A DNA stretch of 64,000 nt from Silurus meridionalis (GCF_014805685.1 NC_060911.1:12460712-12524711), one strand, 5' to 3'; shown: positions 1 through 12,614, counted from the stretch's first letter. The notes: generated from the sequence alone by a model not told the origin. Program-made: numbers and translations.

Positions 1-849
1 ACAGTCCAATAAATCCTCAAAAGCGCCCGTTCTTACTCCGGGATTTCATGGAACCACCCAAGGTGTTGATGAGAAACCGTCCCAAGCTGCACAGAGTGGC
101 TTCCAGTCGAAGAGAACACTATCCAGAGGCAGGCCTGGACGAAGTGGGAAGATCCACGGAGGGCAGAGGGGAAACTATTCAACTATTCTGTTGTGCTGGA
201 TTGACAATATTTACGTTTGACTTCCTGTAGGTGCTTTATGTAGTAGTCAAATTGAAAACATGATCTATCATTAGGGTACTGAGTAGTTTAACTTTTACTT
301 CTGAAACTTTTATGTAGCACATAAAGCTGCAAGGACAAAATATATGTAATAGATTGCAAGTGCACTTTTCCTGCTGACAATATCTTGTTTAAACTCCCCA
401 CATGTTCTCTTTAAAAGACAAAAGGTGAATATTACCTTGCCACTGGTGCCATTAGTGCCTCCGGCTTGTTTGCTCATTATGGGTCTAAATCTACATCTGA
501 ATTTCTGTAAAAATGCTTTTAGAAAGTGCCTTTCGTTTAAAAAGCAATGCGATGTAAAGTGGCGTACAGGGATCTCTGGGAGGTTTGCAATGCAAAGCTA
601 GGGGCTCTGTGATTGACCAGTTAATTAAGTAATGAATTGATTTTTATGGTTTAGATAACAGACGTTATATCTAGAAATATTAAACATATATTTAATTTTA
701 CTCTAAAATAAAAAAAAACAAAAAAACAAGCACTTATATAAAATTTTTAGTAAGAAAAGTGTAATAATCCATAATGAAAAAGCAATAAGGCTTCAAAGAA
801 GTAGTCCAAATATTAATGTACACATTTAAATAGTAATATTTTAATATTC

Positions 850-1190
850 AAATTGATTAATTTTTATTTGTAGAGCGATTTTAACAATGCACACTGTCTC
901 AAAGCAGCTTTAAAGAGATTATAAAGTATATAGGAATGTAGAAGTTTAGTGCCTATAATTTCGTTAAACCAGTGGCGATTGCGGCAAGGAAAAAGAAATC
1001 TTGAAATAAAGAAACCTTGAGAGGAACCAGACTCAGAAGGGAAACCATCCTCATCTGAGTGGCACAGATCGTCCATTCATTACAGTTTCATCATTGTTGA
1101 AGTGTACTGTTCATGCAACCTCTGGTCCTCAGCCATGGTAGTAGACAGATGATATCCATTCGAATCCAAATCCATCCGCAGAGTTCTTGC
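850..1190. repeat. Dispersed teleost repeat, copy 1
   Basis: One end reads like 'caatg.acactgtctcaaagcagctt', and the body contains 'gaggaaccagactcagaagg' and 'cattcattacagttt'. The same phrases recur near 12615-12860, 13100-13250, 13430-13760, 13855-13950, 30160-30392, 50040-50710 and 62460-62935, so this is an interspersed family. I do not know its class; short non-autonomous element is the best description. Confidence 0.6.
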
Positions 1191-1613
1191 ATTTCTCAGT
1201 AACTTCATGGATCTTTTTCCACAAAATTAGTCTGAAGTCAGAGTGTTTATTTAACAGTTGAAAAGGCCCACAAGTGCAAAAAGTGCATGAGGACATCAAA
1301 GATTTTTTATTACAGTGCAGCAGAGGCAACACTTTATGGGTTAAAAAAAACAAGTACCTTGGACAAGTCCTGCTCAAAAATATGTTTCCTGGACAAAAAC
1401 CCTGATTGTAATGTAAATGGAGATTTTCTTTTAAATACAAACTGAGTATTAGTACTGAGTATCACCCAAATGCCCAGGTGATGCTATTGTTAAGCCGGTC
1501 TGTAAATGTTAATCATGGTCTACACCTTTGTTTGTGATTGATATTGACATATGATCTAACTGACTATGCATTTTATATTTAACTAGTGTTTGTATTCATG
1601 TAATTGTACTTAC

Positions 1614-1673
1614 CTAGTATAGTATAGTATAGTATAGTATAGTATAGTATAGTATAGTATAGTATAGTATATA
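1614..1673. repeat. Pentanucleotide microsatellite (AGTAT)n
   Basis: About twelve uninterrupted copies of the 5-bp unit agtat lie just left of the mariner relic. Confidence 0.9.
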
Positions 1674-1689
1674 GTATATATGAGATTGT

Positions 1690-2226
1690 ATTAAAATATT
1701 TTGAGACTAATGGTAACTGGTGCTATTCTGACCACGTGTTACCACATATGCGATTTCATTATAAGCAGCAAGTTTTGCATGGAATTGGAAAAGTCTTCCA
1801 CAGAGACATTTGACATACAGCGAGGTTGCTAAGAGTCGTTCGAGGTGTTTCGAGTGCCACTTCAAGAGTGGAGGAACATCACCAGAAGGTGACGTGAGAC
1901 CAAAACCTTGAACGAGCTCAACCCCAGAAAATTTTGAAACCGTACGCCAAATTTGTGTATAATGATCGTCAGAGAACAATCAGCATGATCTCACTTCAGC
2001 AGCCACCCTACTCGCCAAATTCGGCTGCCGAAGACTTTGACCTCTTCCCGAAGATAAATGTCGAGCTCAAAGGCCACCGTTTTGACACTATTGCGGACAT
2101 TCAGCGCGAATCGCAGAAGGTGCTTGACACGCTTCCAAAAGTAGACTTCCGGGACACATTCCAGAAGAATGAGAAAAAAATTTACTTTCTTGTAAAAGAG
2201 CAAGTCTCAAAACCTTTTAATACCAT
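1690..2226 (+). mobile_element. Mariner-type DNA transposon relic
   Basis: A decayed mariner copy. The right half of the transposase can be read at about 2000-2175 as QPPYSPNSAAEDFDLFPKI followed by ELKGHRFDTIADIQ, matching the end of mariner transposases (the YSPDL...LFP..K..LKG.RF signature). The left half contains 'ggtgctattctgaccacgtg', shared with the copies at 46270, 51368, 55521 and 16327. The middle of the gene is missing, so it is non-functional. It is followed directly by a short (TA)n tract and a fold-back element. Confidence 0.8.
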
Positions 2227-2245
2227 ATACATATATATATATAAA

Positions 2246-2935
2246 GAGTTTGTTCCTTCTCTTTGCGTCATAATGTACATGTAATGGCATGTGTCTGATG
2301 TTTCATACTTCCAAGATATTTACTTACAAACTGGTGAGTATACAAATATACCATTTTGAGCATTCAGTAGTAGCTGAAACAATACGACTGTATAAAAAAG
2401 ACAAACATTAATGATCTTAATAAATGATCTTTATTGCCAAGAATCATGGGTTGCATGCACAAGTCCTTGTACATGCAAACCATGATTCTTGGCAATAAAG
2501 ATCATTCTGCTCTACTCATATTTTATGGCCGAGGAGAGATGATGGCATTGTTTGTGGGCGGTGGTAGCTCAAAGGTTAAGAGATTGGACTTTGGCTCAGA
2601 AGGTCACAAGTTCAAAACCCAGCGCCACTAATCTGCCACTGCCGGGCCCTTAAGAAAGGCCCTTTAACCCTCAGACGCTTTGGATAAGGCCGTCTGCCAA
2701 ATGCCATAAACGTTTTCTCAGCAGTTATATTCCAATCTATTGTGGAACTCATATATATGTATATGTTAATGTTTGTCTTTTTTATACAGTCGTATTGTTT
2801 CAGCTACTACTGAATGCTGAAATGGTATATTTGTATACTCACCAGTTTGTAAGTAAATATCTTGGAAGTATGGAACATCAGACACATGCCATTACATGTA
2901 CATTAAAACGCAATGAGAAGGAACAAACTCCTTAT
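2246..2935. mobile_element. Fold-back element with about 165-bp inverted arms
   Basis: Bases 2246-2412 (starting gagtttgttccttct) are nearly the reverse complement of 2764-2930 (ending gaaggaacaaactc). Next to the left arm is a second, smaller palindrome at about 2424-2506, built on 'atgatctttattgccaagaa'. A tRNA-like SINE occupies 2561-2712 between the arms. It resembles a long-TIR MITE; no coding sequence is visible. Confidence 0.8.
2561..2712 (+). mobile_element. tRNA-derived SINE nested in the fold-back element
   Basis: It begins with an A-box-like 'gtggtagctcaaaggttaag', then a B-box-like 'ggtcacaagttcaaaaccc'. The tail reads 'gggcccttaagaaaggccc', 'ggataaggccgtctgccaaa'. The same tail occurs at 10712-10876 and, inverted, at 58205-58410. 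Confidence 0.75.
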
Positions 2936-3168
2936 TAAACTGTGTAACTAACTGATATTTTTAACTCTAACATACTGTAAGTGGAGTCTAAGTGTAGAAG
3001 CTAAAATGACACTACTCGAAATGTTGCTAAGCTCTTTGTTGTACATTATTTTGTTTTGTGTTTTTGTGCTAAATTGTATGCAAAATCAGTACGAGTGTAA
3101 GAATTAGGCTGTAAACATTGGCTGTGATTTCCTTTGCTGCAGTAGTGAAGCTTGTCTGTTCCTTTCAG

Positions 3169-3279
3169 ATAAGAACTGCTCTGCAGAGGTTGCTGACTGC
3201 ACGTTTCTGAAGAAACCAGGTGAAAACAATGCTGTTTGCTACATCGAGAATGGAGATTTCTATTGCAGGTGTCCACCAG
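3169..3279 (+). CDS. eys: eys exon A: EGF-like segment
   Basis: 111 nt, with acceptor cctttcag at 3161-3168 and donor gtaata from 3280. It is phase 1 at both ends and translates to 36 full codons starting KNCSAEVADC and ending FYCRCPP. Cysteines fit an EGF-like fold whose last cysteine comes from the next exon (GLTGRFC). It has no calcium-binding lead sequence and is the least conserved exon here. It resembles the irregular EGF region of human EYS that precedes the canonical repeats, as far as I recall that protein. Its assignment depends on the splice phase and on the exons that follow. Confidence 0.8.
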
Positions 3280-3687
3280 GTAATACGTGTTTTTTTTATT
3301 TATTATGTCGGTCCTCGGTACAATTAGTTCATATTTAAACTTACATTATGGTTAGTCTGAATACATGATTCTGATTGGCTGAAAGTTGTGTGTTTGAACT
3401 GTTGAACATCCAGTTTACAGTGATTTTAATCGTTATGATAAATTAATGTGTTTACTTTCTAGAGTGAGATCTTTCCTGGACATTGATTTTGCAGAGCTAA
3501 ATTTAATATATTTTTTTTATTTGTATGTTTCATTTAAATAAGACTGTGATTTTGATTAAAGCATAAAGGCACAAGATGAATTTGGTGAATTTGAGTAAAA
3601 AATTTTAGAATATGACAAATAACGAAAAACTGCTCGAGGAGTCAAACCAATAGCTATTAGAGAATAATAATTATCTCACGCACACAC

Positions 3688-4054
<367 letters not shown>

Positions 4055-4369
4055 ACTCAAGATTGAAATTTTTTTTTCAGAAATTTTTTTGGACCCATGT
4101 TATAGAGCAGCCCAAAGAAATAAAAGATAATTATTGATTTTTTTAATTGGACAAACTTAAAGAATTTATATTACTAGGAAAAACAGATAGAAGTTAAAAA
4201 AAGTACAAATTGTGTTGAAATTCTTAGTGAAAGCTTGAGTACTGCATGATTTGAATTTTTATAAAACTTAAAAAAACGTGATTTTCAATATTTACAATTT
4301 TTTTATTGTGAAATTGTTTTTATGGTTCCATATGGCTGTTGTGAAATTTAATAATAAAAAAAAATCCCT

Positions 4370-4371
<2 letters not shown>

Positions 4372-4405
<34 letters not shown>
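4372..4405. repeat. (CT)n microsatellite
   Basis: A pure CT dinucleotide run about 34 bases long, just left of the BEL/Pao remnant. Confidence 0.9.
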
Positions 4406-4407
<2 letters not shown>

Positions 4408-4429
4408 AAATTATAATTTTTTTTTAATT

Positions 4430-6760
4430 TGAATTCCATTGCACAGCTTTATATCTGCATACGAGTTAGACCAGCAGAATCCCTGGATTCATTTCCAGTC
4501 ATCAATAACAGTTTTAACTTGTCATTGCTGGCAAAAGACTAGAAGATTAGAATCCTGGATAATCCAAAAGCTAGGTAGTGCTTGGCCACGTGTCAAAAGC
4601 AATGTCCTATCCACAAAAAAAATCCCCCCCTTTAATGGTGTAGAGGGTTCAGAACCAAACCCATTGGAGAGAGCACAGCATTTCTCAAAGACGCTGGGAA
4701 ATGATTAAGATGTTGTTCTTCAACTGAGCATGTGATCAAAGAATGTAAAATTGCCATTCAGTGTAAAGAGTGCAACATTGACGAGCTCATATCAGCCGGA
4801 ACCCCTCGAGTCAGAAAATGGCAGGAAGGAGCAACGTGAATTCCATTCCTACCAGGAAGTGTACAGAGGTCTGTGGGGAGAATCCCATTTTCCTGTTCTA
4901 AAATCTGCCTCAGCACAGTGCAACCTAAAGAACAGCTGGAGACGCAAGTGAGACGCAATGCTATTCTTGATGACCGGAGCAACCAGGTACAAGTTCTTTG
5001 ACCACTTTGGCGTTAAAGGGACAAATGCCTTCTACAAACTCTGGACATGTGCAGGTTTTTTCTGACATGTCTGGAATGAGAACCCAGACTTTGTTGTACA
5101 ACCACTGGGTGAAATAATAGAGACTACATTCAACAACTAAATTCTTGAAGACTCCAAAAGTGGCAAAACATTACACTTACCTTAACTCAGCATATTCCAC
5201 TTGACTCAGAAGCCCAGATCCTGTTTCTTCTCTTCTGTTATCCTACAGGTCCACAATGTGCAAACACAACGGACCTAATAATGCACCATAAAGCTTAGAT
5301 CTAGACTGGGTTATCATTGGGGAAGTCTGCCTGGGCACAGCTCACAAGCCGAAAGGTACAGATTTTGCACTCACATTCTGGAGAATGGGCACCACTCTCA
5401 ATTCCTGCACTGTCAAAACCATCTTATGCTATAAGAGAAGCTTATAACCATCAAAGGTTACACAGTTCACATGATCTGCAATGCTCACACCTTGCCCGAT
5501 TCCTAGTTTCCTGTATGGAAAAAATGCTCCTTGGAATTAAGATCTTCAAACACACAGAGGACAACATTAGGTCGCATTTTTCTATTGAGAACAAGCAGTT
5601 TGTTGAGTTCATGAATAAGATGTTCGTTGATAAAGAAAACAGCTGGGTAGGCTAACTCGGAACCTCAACATCTAAACCTCAAGACTCAGTAACAGAGAAC
5701 TGAATCACTTTAACACTCTGTCGCACTCTAGATAGAAAAGGTAGAGATGAAACAGTGTTTTGTCACCTTAATAAAATGGATCTTTGATTAAGATCACGCA
5801 GAGCTGGCCACACTATTGGCAGAGGGAGAAGAAAAAGAAAGAAAGGTGCTTTATACTTGTCACATGTACTTTACAGCACGGGGAAATTCTTTCTTCGCAT
5901 ATCCCAGCAATGTTAGGATTTCAGGGGTCAGCCATGATACAGTGCCCCTGGAGCACTGAGGGTTAAGGGCCTTGCTCAGGGGCCCCAAGAGTGGCAGATT
6001 AGCAATAGTGGGGCTTGAACACCAACCTTCCGATCAGTAACCCAGAGCTTACTGGAACCTTCCAATATTCTGTTTAGTGTTCCACTGCAGCACCATGCAC
6101 CTTGGTGTGATCATTAGTTTATTGCATTTGATGCATTTTCGAGGTGAACAGATTGCTTTCACTGCAGACATTGGACAGATGTTTCAAAGGTTCTTTTTTG
6201 AGGAAAGACAACAAAAACCTTCTCAGATTCTTATGGTTTTTATGGTATAAGAACAATGACCACACATATGAGGGTGTTGATATCGAATTCCATACTATCA
6301 TAGATTCAGCCTTCTCATCTTAATCATGAGGTGCTGTCTAGTCTCAGGGCAGAGGGATCTGCTCAAATCAATGCCTGACTTCTGATATCCACAGATGCCA
6401 CAGATCATTTTTAAGCCTAACTATGACTCTAACTCAAATTCTGTAGTCCACATCCTCCTCTAGGGAGCTTAGTTGATGCAAATCTACAGCGGCAGCTATG
6501 GAGAAGAGTCCCTCGAAAGAGATGGAGGCATGAGTATCTTTCTACACTCCAGACCTGCTACAAATGGCAAATCCCAATATCAAGAAGGGAGGCATAGTGC
6601 TACTTCCTGATACATAGGTAAAGCAAAGCCATTGTCCTATGGCTTTGGTCATAGGAATGTTTCCTGGAAGTGATGGCAAGTTAAGAAGTTAGAGCTGAAA
6701 ATGACCAGAGGAGGGACCTCCAGAAACTGTGGATCCATATCACTCAGGTGGTTGGGCTCA
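4430..6760 (+). mobile_element. Decayed BEL/Pao-type LTR retrotransposon (pol remnant)
   Basis: Broken + frames read in the order of BEL/Pao pol. A protease-like patch lies near 4960-5030 (DDRSN; then FDHFGVKG in another frame). A conserved patch near 5300-5400 gives LDLDWVIIGEVCLGTAHKPK across two frames. A linker follows at 5540-5655 (IKIFKHTEDN, ENSWVG). A reverse-transcriptase-like patch is near 6160-6290, and an integrase end near 6480-6640 includes LQRQLWRR and KWQIP-like words. Many frameshifts and stops are present. I saw no LTRs, and a repeat is inserted at 5846-6050. The element is dead. Confidence 0.7.
5846..6050. repeat. Interspersed repeat inserted in the BEL/Pao remnant
   Basis: Contains 'cttcgcatatcccagc', 'gcccctggagcac' and 'agggttaagggccttgctca'. 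The same series occurs at 37437-37640, so both are copies of one short interspersed family, probably a SINE or a LINE 3' tail. Confidence 0.65.
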
Positions 6761-8689
6761 TGTCCACTTAGGATTTTAGCAAATTTTTTTCTTAGTCAAT
6801 GGCGTTTTCGTGTCAGTGTGGACTGTGAAAATAAAAAGTTAATAAATAATGCAGGTTGAAGCACCTTGTTTTGCTTGTGCAATACACTGACGTAAGCATT
6901 TTTAGACATTTCAGTGGGGATAAGCAACTTTTGGGAAACAATTGAAAAAAATAGTGGACGCAGATCATTTTTAGATGTAGACATAGACCTAGCCTCAGGC
7001 TTAAATAGTAGTATTTTGTTTAATACCAGGCAGGGGGTGTAATGTAACATGCATTTGTTCTGTTTAAGTTTATCAGCGCCCTCTGCAGATCGTTTAGAGG
7101 ATATTTCTTATTCTTATTCATTTGGATGTTCCTAGTCATATTTTAAGTCACATGACCTTAGTCACTTGATCAGTTCTACCATTTTATTTTGTAAAACAAG
7201 CTAAAGAACAGCACATCTTGTGTCTTGGATTTCATCCTGCTTCATCAGTCTGTGTAAACCTTCCAGTAGCTTTGCTTGTGAGTGTATTAGTTCATCTGGG
7301 TGTAAAGAACTGATTTTTGCTCATATTTACATGTATTTCGTATTATTTACATGCTTTAGGTAACTGTATTATTTACAGATTCACACTACTATCACTGCAA
7401 CAATTCAGTTAAAGGAAAGTATTGTATCTTCAATAAACATCACTTCCTTGATGTTAACTTCACATCTATAGGATTGCATGAAAAAGTATAGTGACATTGT
7501 GTGGTTATACCAAAAATCAGCATGGATTAAGTATAGCAACTATAAACATCCATTTGCTCGTTATCTCTCTTTTTTTTATTTATTTATTTTTAAAAACTAA
7601 GAAGCTGCACACAATCCTAAAAACATCCCTATGGCAGAAAATTTGACAAAGCGTTACAAAACTCTACTTTCTCTTATTATGTATGTAGATCAGCCTTTAT
7701 TTCCTTTTATAGAAAAAAATGCAGCCGACAGCATGTTAAAACAGAAAGCAAAGAAAGACCTGAAAAATCTCCTGTGGTAGAAAATTTGCTATAAAGAGTG
7801 GACGTTGAAGGTTGGGGTTTTAATAAATAGCTATTATATGTTTTGTCTTTGGGAACAAAACACTTGAACCATTTTCCTTATTATCTTCAATACATCAGCT
7901 GCCCATCACATGTACATTATATGGACAATCATCTTAGATGTTCCACTAGATTTTGGTATGTGCTTATAGAGATTTGTTCTCTTTTCCCCGACAAGGGTGT
8001 TAGAAAATTCAAATACTGATGTAGGTGAGGTAAGGAGAGGAGGTCTAAGGTGCAATTAGCGTTCCAGTTTATACTATAAGAGTTCAGTGTCAGAACCCTG
8101 CTCAAATCAAGGGAAAATCTCATGCCAACACATCCAACGACATCCTATACAACTGTGTGCCCCCAGCTTGATAACTCTAATTTGTCGTAACAGATGGGAG
8201 AAGTTCCACCTATGGCTGAAAAAGTCACACGACTGAATATTTTTGTAGTGTATATCTGGTTCGTCCTAAATCGTTGCCCCACAGCTTTTAGTGCTGAATT
8301 GTATAGGATGTATTTACTGTACATGCTGTAGCTTTGCATATTTTCCCAATATTCCCAATGTTTCTGCATGGTAATGTTCCTGTGACTACAGCAAGCTCCA
8401 TACTTTATTGATCCTTTAGGGTAAATGTTGGGTTGCAGTTGCCCACAAAAAAAGATTCAAGTAAAACAAACAACAACAAAAAAATGTAAATAATCGTTAT
8501 ATTAAGTGATTGGAAATGTATTGCAGAATGAATTGAAAATTGTAGCAGCAGTAAAAGATGGCAGGAAGATGCCAGTAATTGTTATACAAGTAATTGCATG
8601 TGTATCTATTGTTATTGCGCATAATGGCCCATATTAACCTTATATAAGTGTGGCATGAAAGCTATATTAATATTAGCTTTATTGTGGAC

Positions 8690-9112
8690 CAGCTTTTTAA
8701 TGCTGGGAGGGAGAAGCAAATCGGCCACGGAGATGTTTGACACGACGTGCGTTTGAAATGCGGCGATGCTGCAACGAGTCGTTCGAGGTGTTTTGAATGG
8801 CTTGTAAGAGCGGAAGAACATCTCTGGAAGTCGGCGAGAGATAAGGAAGACTTTCAATGAGGTCAACTTGGGCATGATGATTGTCGACAAACAATCTAGA
8901 AGATCTCACTTCCGCACCCACCCTAGTCGCCAGATTTGCCGAAAATTTTAAAAAATCTTTAAAAAATTCAGACCCGGCTTGAAGGTTGCTGTTTTGACAC
9001 CAATGCGGTGATCCAGTGCAAAACCACAGAAGGTGCTTGACACGCTTCAATAAAAAAATGTCCGGGACACATTTCAGAAGTTGCAGGAATGCTGGAATCG
9101 CTGTATTGTTGT
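8690..9112 (+). mobile_element. Mariner relic, copy 2
   Basis: Shares 'cggcgatgctgcaacgagtc', 'cgttcgaggtgttt' and 'agaaggtgcttgacacgctt' with the relic at 1690-2226. It is heavily decayed, with no long frame and no clear termini. Confidence 0.75.
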
Positions 9113-10711
9113 GGACACATTAGATAATAAAAGTACTTTTTTTGGCAGAACTTATCTGTAATGCATCGTGGCTGTATGAGTGTCACTGAACGTTCTCCTC
9201 AGACTGAACAGTGCTTTACAGTATGTAGTGGGTGGAAGGAGTTGTCTAAGATGGACTGTACTTTGGACAGCGTCTTCGTTTCAAACACTATCGTCAGGGA
9301 GTCCAGCTCTGCATAAGGAAATGGCGGCATGGTGTGTGAAGGTTGAAGTGTAAGAACTTCAATGTCCTCACCCAAGACATTGTACCACAATGTCATTGTA
9401 CCACTCTACCATATCTAACACTTGTAGGTTGACCAAACACTGACAGGACCTCTACACCTCTTTGCCAGTAGTGCGTGACCTTACTTATGCTCTCTTGGCT
9501 CAGTGGGCAAAGAAGGATTTGAAATTGTTTGTTCAACCAGCACGTATGAATGTGATTGTACAGTGTGTATGGCAACCGGGTAATGATCAAAATAATGTTC
9601 AAATTCGAGCATCACCAAGCTGAGCCCTTGAGCAAAGCCTCCTAATGCCGTCGAAAGCTTAATAGTTTTCTAACTGCTTTTTGAACTTGAGAGAAAATAA
9701 TAGGGTGAGAAAATTGAAAACTTAAAACTAGTATCCGATTCGAGGACCCAGCAGTGCTGTGTTGTTTCAATAATGAAATTCTATTCGTCTGGTCTTATCC
9801 GTCAATTTGTTTTATTTGCGTTTAATATCCAAATTTGTTTCCGCCGTTCTCCCCTCAAACCCTGTTTTTGACCACCTTGGATTCCTGGAGCTGTTCACAA
9901 TTCGCACTTATTTTGTGTTAATCCAATTTGTGTATCCCACAGAGCAGTGCCGGCATCGTGCTAAAGTTAAAACCTCGTTTGAGAAACACAGCGGTGTAAC
10001 AGAGAATTATTTGCTTAAAAACAAAATGTACTCTTGCAGCCCTCGACATTTCCCTTGCATAGCAATTTAATAGTCCTCCGCCTCATTCATCAGTCTGATT
10101 ATGCTTTTGGCTCGACGTAGGTAAATGCATAAAGTATCAGTAATGGAATCCTTCCAACAGCCGAGGATGCAAAAGTGATAGGAGGACTACGGAAAATGGC
10201 AAGCTCCAAAAAAAAGCAAACATCACCTGTAAATGCTAATCTGACTCAGATGGGTGAAAGCTTTTAGGTTCTAGTTACTGTTTGGAATTATAATAATACA
10301 TACAAACCCACACTCTGTCATTATTTATTAGCATTTTTTAGAGAAGTCTTTTTTAAAGCCTAGAGATATGCCGTTGCCTCGCACAGAATACAGGAGTTGC
10401 TTCACTGTGCTTAAAAAACCGATGTCCTATACATATGCTGCATGAGAATATATTGTATGTGACGAGCCACAAAGCAGTTTTTTAGCTTTATCCCCTGCGA
10501 GACACCGTGTGAATGGATTTTTGCCGCTTTGGAGCAATGTGTGCATTTCTTCTCGGGCTTGAACTCACAAATTTGCCTTATAAGCGTATCTGATGAAAAT
10601 GTATTCTCACTTGCCGTGCATCATCCAACCATCAAAGCTGCCTCTAATCCGTTTCTTTGACAAAGCAAAATTAATAGTTTCTGAAACGACCTGAATATTT
10701 GTGCATGTTTT

Positions 10712-10876
10712 CTGGTGGTAGATTATTGGTTAACGCATTGGACTTTGGATCCAAAGGTTGTGAGTTCAAATCTTCTCTGAGCCCCTGAGCAAGGCCCTTA
10801 ACCCCTTAAATAAGTATAAACAAGAACAATGTAAGTCACTTTGCATAAAACGTCTGCCAAAGGCCGTAAATGTTTT
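10712..10876 (+). mobile_element. tRNA-derived SINE (same family as 2561-2712)
   Basis: Shows 'ttggactttggatccaaagg', 'gagttcaaatc', 'gagcaaggcccttaacccc' and ends 'aaacgtctgccaaaggccgtaaat'. Confidence 0.7.
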
Positions 10877-10894
10877 CAACCGAATAGCCTTTAT

Positions 10895-11115
10895 GATTAT
10901 GGATGGGGTTGGTTCCCTGACCGGGGCCTGGGTTCGATCAGCGGTCAGGGAACCAACCCCAGCCAATAGGGTTGCACAAGCCTTAGTGCCGGTCCCAAGC
11001 CAGGATAAATGGGGAGGGTTGTGTTAGGAAGGGCATCCAGCATAAAAACATTTGACAAATCAAACATGTGGATGGCCCGCTGTGGCGACCCCTAACGGGA
11101 GAAGGCGAAAGAAAT
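10895..11115 (+). mobile_element. tRNA-Glu-derived SINE, rearranged head
   Basis: The body matches the SINE at 12867-13092: 'aaccaaccccagcc', 'gtgccggtcccaagcc', 'aggaagggcatccag', 'gtggcgacccctaacgggag'. The tRNA head is reduced to a perfect inverted repeat around the B box: ggggttggttccctgacc at 10905-10922, with its reverse complement about 20 bases on. Confidence 0.8.
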
Positions 11116-11580
11116 TTTTAGCCTTTATGATTATGAATCTTCTGGTTATACAATTGCACTTTTGACCATAGAGTACCCAGTTAAAGGTTTATAATCACAC
11201 TATCCAGTGGTTTCTTCCTCATCAAATTTTTCTTTGCCTTTGCTTTACTAATTTTGAATAATCCTTAGGGATAAATTGATATATTTATAATGTTTCAATG
11301 TTTGTGATACCGTGCATTATTAAAAACCCTCGACAAATACAATGGAATGAAATAAGTAGTACTGAATCGGTAGTATCATCTTTTTACTATTGATTTAATG
11401 ATAATTGGCTTCAAAACCAGCTTTAGATTTCCATCAGTCCATTGTGCTTTTGGTGTATGTGCTTTTGATCAGTACCTCTACTTTTTTGTGAGCCTTCTGC
11501 CCTTTTGTTCGTGTGTGTTCAGATAATCATAGCCACACCGTGCTACAAGATCTAGACCTCATTTATTTCTATTCTTTCAG

Positions 11581-11703
11581 GGTTAACTGGACGATTTTGC
11601 GAGATCGACATCGACGACTGTGCGAGCGAGCCTTGCGGGGCGGTCAGCATCTGTGAAGACGGCATCGCCGCCTACCGCTGTTTCTGTGCACCTGGATTTA
11701 TCG
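11581..11703 (+). CDS. eys: eys exon B: calcium-binding-type EGF repeat
   Basis: 123 nt between acceptor tattctttcag and donor gtacct, phase 1 at both ends. The first codons (G)LTGRFC finish the EGF domain begun in exon A. A new domain opens with EIDIDDC, continues ASEPC, and ends with C-E-D-G-I-A-A-Y-R-C. That last motif fits the C-x-[DN]-x4-[FY]-x-C pattern linked to calcium-binding EGF domains and Asp/Asn hydroxylation. It joins in frame to exon C (FI-G-NYC). The domain is a normal length for an EGF module. Confidence 0.9.
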
Positions 11704-12160
11704 GTACCTTAACAGCTATAGATTAGCTGGGTTTCTTTCGTGTTATCTTAGTCCCTTCAATCTATAGTGGAAATGTCTATAATGGGAAATCTATTTACTT
11801 TACCCCGACTTAGAGCTTAAGAAGTGTTTTGTCTTGTAAGACTAAAGTCTGCCTGTAGGAGTAACTGTACACTGATGATAAAACTTTATTAACATCATGA
11901 TTAATCCATTTATAAAAATTGTCCTTGCTTTGGAAAATTGAAATACCGAATTATATTACTCCTTATATTTAGCATCGTGATGTTATTAAAGTCTGTAATT
12001 TATTTGAATGTCATTCATTTTTGAAACCTAAAGTGGTTTATTGTCATGGTATATTGGAAAAGGTTTGATTATTCAGCTACTTTAATTACAAATAAGCCTC
12101 ATTTCCTGTAAATCGAGTCCACATTCTGATGAAAGGCTCTGGTTCTTTATTTTGCCCCAG
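11704..12160 (+). other. eys: eys intron B-C (457 bp)
   Basis: Short AT-rich intron with no repeat I recognise. It ends in a pyrimidine-rich stretch and ttgccccag. Confidence 0.8.
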
Positions 12161-12274
12161 GTAATTACTGTGAGATTGAAGTAAACGAGTGTCTTAGTCA
12201 TCCTTGTCAAAACGGAGCCTCCTGCTTGGACAAACTCGACTCCTTCAGCTGCATCTGTCCAGATGGACTCTCAG
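12161..12274 (+). CDS. eys: eys exon C: calcium-binding EGF repeat
   Basis: 114 nt, acceptor tttgccccag, donor gtaatt, phase 1 at both ends. GNYC closes the preceding domain. The new one reads EIEVNEC, LSHPC, QNGASC, then CLDKLDSFSC (fits C-x-[DN]-x4-[FY]-x-C), CPDGLSG. The C-QNGA-S-C segment also fits the C2-x4-[ST]-C3 pattern for EGF O-fucosylation. No stops or anomalies. Confidence 0.92.
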
Positions 12275-12614
12275 GTAATTCTACACAGTATGACTTCTCA
12301 TAATTTGCTTTCAACTTTATAACTTTCACTTTAGAATGTGTATGCGAAGCTTCTCAGTCATCCAGGAGCGGTTATTTGGTTAAATCATGGACTTAACTGG
12401 ACTTCTATCTGGTTGGATCAAACGATTTCACTACTCATGCGAGCAATTTCTTGTGTCTTCAGTTTACTTAAGACCTTCTGAAGACACAAAGTCTGTTAAC
12501 ACATAAGCACATGATATTTTTGTTAACTCAAATGTGATTAAATTTTATTCATAATATATATAAAATATTTTATCCATTGTAATTTTATACAAGTTTATTC
12601 AATTATTTATTTAT

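Larger units (their letters stand above)
1..3168 (+). other. eys: eys intron upstream of the first readable exon (partial)
   Basis: This stretch precedes the exon at 3169, which begins in phase 1, so earlier eys exons must lie left of the window. It holds a dispersed repeat near 850-1190, a pentanucleotide microsatellite, a mariner relic and a fold-back element. Bases 1-230 form an open + frame that is more GC-rich than the rest (stop at 228-230), but it has no EGF cysteine pattern, no clear splice sites and no family I recognise. I do not call it a gene. Confidence 0.6.

Noticed and set aside
1..230. Open + frame of about 75 codons at the window edge, GC-richer than its surroundings
   Set aside because: No EGF cysteines, no recognisable domain and no clear splice signals. 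It lies where upstream eys intron is expected, so there is not enough to call an exon or a nested gene.
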